IMG/VR virus record: IMGVR_UViG_3300010885_009406
Coordinates: 1-35,814 of that record
Strand: one strand, 5' to 3'
DNA: 35,814 nucleotides
DNA from: a virus
Position numbers and translations under genes: made by a program. Shown one piece after another: positions 29,831 to 35,814 of this stretch. Below the pieces are notes generated by a model. The model searched no databases and was not told the DNA's origin. It was given only the letters and a program-made list of their open reading frames with translations. Each line of letters opens with the position of its first letter. Within the stretch, counting starts at the first letter, position 1.

Positions 29831-32137
29831 TTATTCTAGGCCGAGAACGCCCTCATCGGTGTCATTGGCCTCTTTGTAATTCTTGTCGGCAAGCCGGACC
29901 AACTTATCGTAGGCCGTGGCAACTTCATCTTCTGGAGCGCCGCTTAACTTTGCCGCAAGATAATCCTTTAACTCCTGGGAATCCATTGCGTCGTAGGTTT
30001 CATCTTCGGAAAGCGTCACAAACGCATGCTCTGGGCCAGGGACCCCCTCAATGTCGTTGTTGTAGGTGTTCTCAGTCATAAAGTAGTTTGTGCCGCCCTG
30101 CGTACCCTCGGAAGTGTTGAACTCTAGAATGCCCATCTCTTCGCCGTTTACGGTAATACCAAACCCGCGCACATCATTAAGGTCCTCAAAGGAACTGTCT
30201 AGGTCCTTAACTTCTTCGGCAAGTGTGTCAATGTCGTTCTGGGTCTCTTCGCTTACGCCGCTATTGGTAGCGCCGGACGCGGCCTCGGCCTCGTCTTTGG
30301 CTCCGGCCCCGGAGCCGCCAGGAGCGTGATCGCTCTGGTCATGGTCGCCATGCTTGGTGGAACGCTTGACCCGGAATGACTTCTTTGGCTCGTTATACGC
30401 ATCAACTGTGTGAGAAGCAATTTCAGACCAGTTAACACCGTCTAAGCCCTGATTAAACAGGTCAATAAGGAACGGGTTGCTGGCCCCGCCGTTGCTTTCG
30501 TCTTTTGTCATTTCAAGTTCGTCTTGAATGTTGCTTGCCAACATGCGGCCCAACTCGTAGCGCGCCTTTTCGGAGTCGCCGCCGGCAGCATCAAACACCT
30601 CTTTGGCAATGTCGCGAATGCTATCGGAGCCGCCCATAACCCCAGAGTTGTCAATGTGCAACGACGCAAGCCAGGTTGCCCGGTTGGTCCACCCGTTGTG
30701 TTCCTCTTCGTCTCCCCTTCGGAAACTATCCGAACCCTTCCAGGTTTCCTCTCCGCCAACTTCCGCAATGTAGTTGTCGGCAATTGCATCCCAGTCCATG
30801 CGCTCAACCACGCCGCTAATAACTCCGTCGGCCATGTCAGAATTTAAGCCGCTAGCGTCAAAGTCCTCTTCAACCGAAGAGCGAATGGTTAGTCCAAGAT
30901 CGCGCGCTGCTCCGGCCGCATCTCCGTTATTGTCGTCAAGGGCTTCTTTTACAAGTTCGTCCTCAAACATGCCCTCGCCAACCATCAGATTCATGTTCCA
31001 GGTTGCATGATTAGTCCAACCGTTGTAGCCCTTCTCGTCGCCGGTCTTCTCGCGCTCGGATGTCTCCTTGTCGCCGGCCCCGCCGCCGGTCGCCCACGCG
31101 CCATGCTCTGACTGATCGTGGTCTCCGTGCTTAACCGTGCGCTTGACCTTCAACATTTTCTTGCCTCCTCGTGTCTTGGTTAGGTCTCGGTAGATTGTCT
31201 TCTCTTTGGGGGCAGAATTAGAATTGCCAGTCAGGTCTCGGTAGATTGTCGCCTCTTTGGGGGCGGAATTAGACCCGCCGGTAAGGTCGCGAACAACTCG
31301 GTTGTCGTATTCGTCGGCGGCAAACTTAGAAATTTCAATGTTCAATCTCATGAATTCGTCGGCAATGTAGGTTTGCCCTAGCCTGTTTGCTTCCGCGCGA
31401 CCCTGCCCGGCTGCGTTCATGGCCTCTTCCCAGTTACCTTTTTCTAACGCCTTGTCTACGGCCACATGATGAAGCAAATGAACATAGCGATCTTCCTTTG
31501 GAATAGAAGTAATTGCGTCCATAACTGACGCTCGCTGGTTCTCGGTTGCGCTTAGTGCTGCTGCTACCCGACCACCCTTGTCGGACCCACCGCCGGTTGC
31601 CCAGGAACCGTGCTCGCTCTGATCATGGTCGCCATGCTTGGTGGCAAAGAGGGACTTCACATGGGCTGCGGCCGACTTGTTGGCGCGCACGATGTAAGCA
31701 TTTGGGTTGGCTGGGTTTGGGGTCAGGCTCAACTCAACGAGCGCCCACTTAAGAATCTCTCCGGTCTTGCCTGAGACCTTGACCAGGTGGCCCATAGTCC
31801 CGGACGAGAAGCCAAGAGCGTCCTGGCTAACCAATTCCTTAATCTCGTTGATGTATTCCGAGCGCGCGTCCAACTGTGCGCGTACCCAAACACCGCCGTC
31901 GTCAATCTTCTTGACACCCCAGCGGCCAATCACGGCCGTGTCTACGGCTGAATCCAGGCCGTGCTGAAACAGAAGTGGTCGCTGTCCGTCCGGAATAAGG
32001 TCAAGTGCAAAGTCTGTGTTCTTGCTAAAGTATTGTCCGTGAAGGTCCTTGCCCTTGATTGGGCCGCCAAACGGCACGCCGTAGCCCTCAATAACCAAGC
32101 CGCCGTCTGCCGTTGCTGCAATCTTCAGATGCTTCAC
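29831..32137 (-). CDS. Prohead protease (S78) fused to HDQ motifs and NGWTN/ATW domains
   Basis: A 768-residue protein, four times the usual length of a prohead protease. Residues 1-160 are the S78 protease: IEGYGVPFG, LLFQHGLD (His59), LGFSSGTMG (Ser111/112) and ALVELSLTPNPANP (Glu135). HDQ motif 1 follows at residues 167-184 and motif 2 at 336-353. Between these is a helical region and a duplicated RDLTG-x-SNSAPKE-x-TIY unit (283-320). After motif 2 come two related domains beginning YNGWTNHATW (371) and HNGWTNRATW (480), a pattern I know from DUF7249-like proteins. Motif 3 (595-604) precedes an acidic C-terminal domain (610-768). GTG start overlaps the portal stop. The protease is expected to mature the capsid; the extra part is candidate cargo. 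Confidence 0.85.
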   Translation of the reverse strand: MKHLKIAATADGGLVIEGYGVPFGGPIKGKDLHGQYFSKNTDFALDLIPDGQRPLLFQHGLDSAVDTAVIGRWGVKKIDDGGVWVRAQLDARSEYINEIKELVSQDALGFSSGTMGHLVKVSGKTGEILKWALVELSLTPNPANPNAYIVRANKSAAAHVKSLFATKHGDHDQSEHGSWATGGGSDKGGRVAAALSATENQRASVMDAITSIPKEDRYVHLLHHVAVDKALEKGNWEEAMNAAGQGRAEANRLGQTYIADEFMRLNIEISKFAADEYDNRVVRDLTGGSNSAPKEATIYRDLTGNSNSAPKEKTIYRDLTKTRGGKKMLKVKRTVKHGDHDQSEHGAWATGGGAGDKETSEREKTGDEKGYNGWTNHATWNMNLMVGEGMFEDELVKEALDDNNGDAAGAARDLGLTIRSSVEEDFDASGLNSDMADGVISGVVERMDWDAIADNYIAEVGGEETWKGSDSFRRGDEEEHNGWTNRATWLASLHIDNSGVMGGSDSIRDIAKEVFDAAGGDSEKARYELGRMLASNIQDELEMTKDESNGGASNPFLIDLFNQGLDGVNWSEIASHTVDAYNEPKKSFRVKRSTKHGDHDQSDHAPGGSGAGAKDEAEAASGATNSGVSEETQNDIDTLAEEVKDLDSSFEDLNDVRGFGITVNGEEMGILEFNTSEGTQGGTNYFMTENTYNNDIEGVPGPEHAFVTLSEDETYDAMDSQELKDYLAAKLSGAPEDEVATAYDKLVRLADKNYKEANDTDEGVLGLE

Positions 32138-33708
32138 TCGTTTGCTCCCTTCAATCCGGGGTACTCGTCTTCTTCTACGCCATTGGCAATCTGCTTACTA
32201 CTGTAGCGCCTCTTGATTCCTAGTTCAATAGTCCGGCGCTCATGGTCGTTCACCGCGAATCCTACCATTGCAGCGGCATCTAGTTTACCGCCGGCAACAA
32301 AGGCCTTAACTTCTGGCCGGCCATAGAGGTGTGACTCCTTCTCAAACCACGACATGATTGGCGGAGCGTCTACTACATGATCCTCTTCCACCGCTGTCTG
32401 GTTTGCAGGAAGGTCACCAACCGTGATCGGCCGCTTGCCAACCAGGCCCTCTTGCGGCTGGCCATTGAGGAGCGGGATGTCGCCCCATTCGGTTGGAGCG
32501 CCAAGGCCAAAGTGCGCGCGTACCTCGTTTGGCGTGACGACGCGCCGGTCCATCAACTGCGTCCATAGCATTAGTTCTTCTTGCGGTGTTGGCCGGAGGG
32601 CTTCAATGCTAGTCATGTCAAACTGCACGGTCAATCGGCCGGTCGTATCAAACTCTGTCGTCAACCAGGAGTCCATGATGTCGGCCGCCCAGCCGAGTTC
32701 TGTCTTCATTCTGCGCCAGAACACCTGCTCTGCGTCGCGTACTGATCGGTACACGCCAGAGTGCTCGTCGTCACCAACAAGTTGTAGCGGCACGCCCATG
32801 GCGGATGCAATGGCCATGCGGCTAATCTTGCGCGCGTTCAGGTACTGCGCGTCCTGTTCCGGGATACCAAGTTGCTGCCACTCAAGGCCGCCTGGGAGCA
32901 CCGCGCTCTTGCCGGCATTCTTTGGCCCGGAGATTGCGGCCAACACTTTCTTGATTGCTGATTGGTCCTGCACCGTAAGGTCGCTGTCCTTCGGCGCAAC
33001 CCATGCGCCAACCGGTACGCCCATGTTGCGAAGCAAAGCGTTTGTATGCTCGGAGGCCATGACGCTGACCTCTACCTCGCGTCGGATTGCAGAGAGAGGG
33101 GAGAGGCCGCGCGTCGGGTCAACAAAGTTTCCTGGAAGCCGGAAGGCCACAATGTCTTTAGCCGGAATGATTTCGGTTTGCGCGTTGCGCGCTTTTGATC
33201 CAAACGGGTTGTATTCGTAGGCTTCAATCCAGGTCTGGCCCATCTTTGGCGTGAGGTCTACCGGCCGGAGCAGGTACAACTCTTGTGGTGGCCCGCCAAG
33301 GCGGCCGCGAACTTTGCGAACATAGGCTTCGCCGTACACCGAAAGGCTTGCAACAAGGCTGCCCCGGAAATCAGATGCAGACATGCTGTATGGATTTACG
33401 GTGTCAAGAAGTTTCTGGTACTCAGCGGCCTCTGGATCGTTGGCAAGGTCTGCCGGAATAAGGTTGTGATCTTGGCGCACATAGACCCGGAGCGGAACCG
33501 AGCCGGCGCTCATGGCCTTTAACTTGATACAAGCGTTGAGGAACGGCTCATCTGCGGCCGCGCGCGCCCAATCCCTTGAGGAGTTGTAGTCGCCCGACCC
33601 TTGTTCGGCCATGCCAAAGAATGCCATCCACGATGCGAGCGAGTCTTTCTTTCCTGGCTGAATGTAATTCGCCGGGTTAGCAAAGTCTGGCATCTTACGA
33701 TCAGCCAT
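32134..33708 (-). CDS. Portal protein (HK97 family)
   Basis: A 524-residue protein between large terminase and prohead protease. Family features include WARAAADEPFLNACIKLKAMSAGSVPLRVYV near the N terminus, SDFRGSLVASLSVYGEAYVRKVR, ELYLLRPVDLTPK, IPAKDIVAFRLPGNFVDPTRGLSPLSA, and RKISRMAIASAMGVPLQLVGDDEHSGVYRSVRDAEQVFWRRMK with the long C-terminal helical part. The last ~65 residues (FVAGGKLDAAAMVGFAVNDHERRTIELGIKRRY...) are longer than in HK97 and include a basic helix. It forms the dodecameric ring for DNA entry. ATG 33708 overlaps the stop of the small zinc ORF (TGATG). Confidence 0.92.
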   Translation of the reverse strand: MADRKMPDFANPANYIQPGKKDSLASWMAFFGMAEQGSGDYNSSRDWARAAADEPFLNACIKLKAMSAGSVPLRVYVRQDHNLIPADLANDPEAAEYQKLLDTVNPYSMSASDFRGSLVASLSVYGEAYVRKVRGRLGGPPQELYLLRPVDLTPKMGQTWIEAYEYNPFGSKARNAQTEIIPAKDIVAFRLPGNFVDPTRGLSPLSAIRREVEVSVMASEHTNALLRNMGVPVGAWVAPKDSDLTVQDQSAIKKVLAAISGPKNAGKSAVLPGGLEWQQLGIPEQDAQYLNARKISRMAIASAMGVPLQLVGDDEHSGVYRSVRDAEQVFWRRMKTELGWAADIMDSWLTTEFDTTGRLTVQFDMTSIEALRPTPQEELMLWTQLMDRRVVTPNEVRAHFGLGAPTEWGDIPLLNGQPQEGLVGKRPITVGDLPANQTAVEEDHVVDAPPIMSWFEKESHLYGRPEVKAFVAGGKLDAAAMVGFAVNDHERRTIELGIKRRYSSKQIANGVEEDEYPGLKGANE

Positions 33709-33938
33709 CAGGTCTCCTCGTTATCTACAGGAAGGCCGCACTTCCAACACCATTCATCTTCGTCTGCTGGGCTAATGTATGGTACTGCACATCGGCATTG
33801 GTTCGCTTTGATTACGCGATCATACCTGTGAACGCGCGCTTCGGAGCCGGCTGCATGGCCTGGCTCACCGCCATCACCATCGCGATAGCCGCGTCCACTT
33901 TCGCTGTCGTGTTTCCTCTCGGCTTGCGAATTCGCCAA
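33708..33938 (-). CDS. Small zinc-ribbon ORF between terminase and portal
   Basis: A 76-residue frame that overlaps the end of terL by 127 bases. The only usable start is a TTG at 33938, with AGAGGAG about 8 bases upstream. Residues after the terL stop carry QCRCAVPY and EWCWKCGLP, four cysteines able to bind zinc. The first half is a low-complexity shadow of terL and may not be conserved. Its TGA overlaps the portal ATG, which suggests a coupling function. An alternative is that only a short C-terminal peptide is translated by re-initiation after terL. Confidence 0.5.
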   Translation of the reverse strand: MANSQAERKHDSESGRGYRDGDGGEPGHAAGSEARVHRYDRVIKANQCRCAVPYISPADEDEWCWKCGLPVDNEET

Positions 33939-35485
33939 CCGGCATCTCCTCTGGGTACTGCTACTGCGGCCATGACATGTCGCGTTAGCGCAACATTTAT
34001 CTTTGGATCGTACCGCAGCCGGCGGGTCACAATGGCCTGGAACAAGTCTGCCGTCATCGGAACCATCCGGCTATCCGTCTGATTTGTCTCCACCATGGCC
34101 AAACCCTCGCCCTCTAGCATCTGAGCGGACTCTCGGAATGACCAGGGGTCGTAGCAGAACGCCGGTCCGGGCCGTGTCCGGCCGTCAATCTTGACCATGG
34201 CTGCCGGGAATCGCTCGCGAAGGCTGACCAGATAGCGCCGGATTTCCTCAATGTCCACCTGCCAGGCCGCGCCCATGCTGCTGTCCTTCGGGTACGGATT
34301 GGCCCAGACACGCGACTCCACCACAATGTTGTCGCCCTGCTTCTGCGCAATGACCACGGCGGAAGCGTCCCGGGTAATACCCACATCTATCCCAACCGCT
34401 ACCGGCAATGCCGGGTCAAGCGTTACGGTCTCTTCGGCACACGCGGCCCACGAACCCATTGGGAGCCAGGACTCTTCACCGGCATGTACCCATTGGCCCA
34501 GGTGTAGCCGCCGGAATTCCGAAAGCCGGGTCGTCGGCTTGAATCGCTGTTGCCGGAGATACTGGTCGCTGATCCATGGGGCCGGGTTGCTCTTGCGCCA
34601 CACCTCCGGGCTGTCAGCATCGGCATCCTCCGGCGCTCCGTAGTGATAGAGCAGGAATCCGTTGTCCGGATCGCGGGCAATGCGCCGGTAGTACGGCCCG
34701 GATTGAAATTGCTGATCCGGCGCGGTCTCAATTACCCGGTTGTAAATCTGACCCAGGATTTGATCCGGGTCATAGCCCGGTGTGCTGATGGCAATGGTGA
34801 GCGGCTCGTCGCGCGCGCCGGAGCCAGAGGTCAGCGCCGTGTACAACTCGCCGTCCTGGTGCGCCCATAACTCGTCTACGATTACGCACGACGGGTTAGA
34901 GCCGTGCTGAAGCCGGCCGTCGGATGCCACGACCTTGATGAACCCGCCTCCCTGCACATCTATGTGGTACTGCTTCGGAATGAGCAGGGCCGATAGTTCT
35001 GGGTTGTTGGCAATGAACGCCCGAATCTGCCGGAAGATGACGGCGGCCTGGTCCTTGGATGCTGCGGCCACAATTGTCTGCGGCTCCTTGCCGGCATCGC
35101 GCAGGGTCTGGAAGATTGCCAGGGCTGCAGCCAGCGTTGACTTTCCGGATTTGCGGGGGAGCAAGAGCATGGCCTCGCTGTACCGGCGCTTGCCGGTGAC
35201 GGGATCGCGGCTCAACACATCGTTGATGAAGTCTCGCTGGAACGGCTCAAGCCGGAGCGGCTGTCCGGAGAATTGCCCGATGCTCTGCTTGATGAAGACC
35301 TTGCAGAATTCCTCAAAGATCGGACCGTCGGTTAGGAGGCGGGGATTTCCTCCGCTTGCCGGCTCATCAGGTCGCTGATCGTCATGGCCTTCTTGAGGCG
35401 CGGGGTCTTGTTGGCCTTGTACCGCGCCTGGGATGGCGTGGCTGACAGGCCCATTCGGCTGATTAAGTTCTGGTAGGTCTGACAT
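33812..35485 (-). CDS. terL: Terminase large subunit
   Basis: A 557-residue ATPase-nuclease motor. The ATPase domain has a Walker A-like LLLPRKSGKSTLAA (residues 107-120), Walker B with catalytic Glu VIVDELWAH (201-209), and TIAISTPGYD (coupling motif). The nuclease domain has VGIDVGITRD (Asp367), VKIDGRTRPGPAFCYDPW (Asp434), and KVDAAIAMVMA (Asp531). It follows terS with a 154-base overlap; the ATG at 35485 has GAGAGG upstream. The first ~45 residues, encoded in the overlap, are low-complexity (QQDPAPQEGHDDQRPDEP) and may vary. No later start codon is available before the conserved domain. Confidence 0.95.
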   Translation of the reverse strand: MSDLPELNQPNGPVSHAIPGAVQGQQDPAPQEGHDDQRPDEPASGGNPRLLTDGPIFEEFCKVFIKQSIGQFSGQPLRLEPFQRDFINDVLSRDPVTGKRRYSEAMLLLPRKSGKSTLAAALAIFQTLRDAGKEPQTIVAAASKDQAAVIFRQIRAFIANNPELSALLIPKQYHIDVQGGGFIKVVASDGRLQHGSNPSCVIVDELWAHQDGELYTALTSGSGARDEPLTIAISTPGYDPDQILGQIYNRVIETAPDQQFQSGPYYRRIARDPDNGFLLYHYGAPEDADADSPEVWRKSNPAPWISDQYLRQQRFKPTTRLSEFRRLHLGQWVHAGEESWLPMGSWAACAEETVTLDPALPVAVGIDVGITRDASAVVIAQKQGDNIVVESRVWANPYPKDSSMGAAWQVDIEEIRRYLVSLRERFPAAMVKIDGRTRPGPAFCYDPWSFRESAQMLEGEGLAMVETNQTDSRMVPMTADLFQAIVTRRLRYDPKINVALTRHVMAAVAVPRGDAGWRIRKPRGNTTAKVDAAIAMVMAVSQAMQPAPKRAFTGMIA

Positions 35486-35814
35486 GCTTGCCTCTCAATC
35501 ATAGCCGCTGGATGCGCGGTAATGCCTTGCGATGTCTGAACGGTGATGCCTTCGCGTGCGAGCATTTCAGCGGCCTGTTGCCAACGCTCCCAGGCCACGG
35601 CGGCCATGTGCAGCAATTGCGGGGGGATGTCGCCATCTCGGCCCGCAAGCCGGACCTGCTCTTCTAGGACCGATAGATGTTTCTCCGCCTCGGTCAGGGG
35701 CCGTTCCGGCTCTTGAATGGCATCAACCGTGCCGTCCTGAGCGTGAATTTCCCCCTCACCTATACCAGGGCTGGTATAGGGGGTGCTTTCAGGTACACAA
35801 CCTGTGTAAACACC
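35332..35814 (-). CDS. terS: Terminase small subunit (P27-like), C-terminal part
   Basis: The open frame runs from the right edge of the window to TGA at 35332, 160 codons. Its conserved part (about 110 residues) has AEKHLSVLEEQVRLAGRDGDIPPQLLHMAAVAWERWQQAAEMLAREGI and QACQTYQNLISRMGLSATPSQARYK, the usual form of P27-family small terminases: helices, then a short G-L-(S/T)-P-x-x-R-like segment. No start codon precedes the conserved part inside the window with a ribosome site; joined to 1-90 it gives about 190 residues. It recognises phage DNA and controls TerL. The C terminus overlaps terL by 154 bases. Confidence 0.85.
   Translation of the reverse strand, partial: GVYTGCVPESTPYTSPGIGEGEIHAQDGTVDAIQEPERPLTEAEKHLSVLEEQVRLAGRDGDIPPQLLHMAAVAWERWQQAAEMLAREGITVQTSQGITAHPAAMIERQACQTYQNLISRMGLSATPSQARYKANKTPRLKKAMTISDLMSRQAEEIPAS
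35759..35780. other. Perfect palindrome inside terS
   Basis: CCTATACCAG (35759-35768) and CTGGTATAGG (35771-35780) are exact reverse complements with a two-base centre. A second small inverted repeat, TACACA-acc-TGTGTA (35794-35808), lies 13 bp away. Both lie in the poorly conserved N-terminal part of terS, where pac or cos signals occur in some phages. They are candidates for a terminase-binding or cleavage site, or an operator. Confidence 0.6.

Noticed and set aside
32423-33220. Plus-strand ORF of 265 codons opposite the portal gene
   Set aside because: Serine- and arginine-rich without recognisable domain, in the shadow of a clear portal gene. Rejected as chance.
1-35814. Prophage or lysogeny module
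   Set aside because: No integrase, excisionase, classic repressor or attachment site was found. HTH proteins present do not resemble C1-type repressors.

Overview
The window reads as the complete, or nearly complete, genome of a tailed double-stranded DNA phage with a long non-contractile tail (siphovirus morphology) and an HK97-type head. Every gene I can support lies on the minus strand, so the biological order runs from the right end to the left end. Genes are packed tightly, with many ATGA, GTGA, TGATG and TAATG overlaps and clear GGAGG-type ribosome binding sites. No tRNA, rRNA, CRISPR array or insertion sequence was seen. The terS gene runs off the right end, and the left end carries an in-frame ATG-initiated segment that joins it exactly if the ends are closed. 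I therefore infer a circular (terminally redundant or cohesive-end) map of about 35.8 kb. The host cannot be fixed. The gene set (Cas4-like nuclease with an Erf/Rad52-like annealing protein, metallophosphoesterase, many small zinc-ribbon proteins, two-helix holin-type segments) resembles environmental actinobacterial phages, but this is inference. No integrase, repressor, DNA polymerase or replicative helicase was recognised, so a lytic, host-replisome-dependent life style is the simplest reading.

Layout in transcription order. (1) Packaging and head, 35814 to 27621: small and large terminase, a small zinc-ribbon ORF, portal, an unusually long prohead-protease fusion, the HK97-fold major capsid protein, a perfect 17-bp hairpin, and a head-tail connector. 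(2) An accessory block, 27603 to 24126: one small protein and two large modular proteins carrying an ADP-ribosyltransferase-like domain and three GNAT-acetyltransferase-like domains. (3) Tail, 24111 to 11337: tail completion protein, major tail protein, tail assembly chaperones with a probable -1 frameshift, an HK97 gp10-like protein, tape measure, two large tip and fibre proteins (one with a C-terminal S74 chaperone), three small or secreted membrane-associated proteins, and a collagen-like fibre. (4) Lysis and a regulatory junction, 11337 to 8219: a cysteine peptidase fused to a holin-like membrane segment, a small HTH protein, a metallophosphoesterase, then a 148-bp promoter/operator region. 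(5) DNA metabolism and small early genes, 8218 to 80: Cas4-like nuclease, annealing protein, replication-initiator-like protein, resolvase-like nuclease, HTH protein, an RlpA-like secreted protein, numerous small zinc-binding proteins and an HNH endonuclease next to the terminase.

The most striking feature is a short peptide motif, roughly KH-x-DHDQ-(S/A/G)-(E/D)-HG-(S/N)-WATGG. It occurs eight times in three proteins of the head region: three times in the protease fusion, three times in the 612-aa protein and twice in the 481-aa protein. Each copy stands before or between separate globular modules (NGWTN/ATW domains, an ART-like domain, GNAT domains). Because the first copy directly follows the S78 prohead-protease domain, I suggest that it is a protease processing site or capsid-targeting tag for modular cargo packed into the head and delivered with the DNA.
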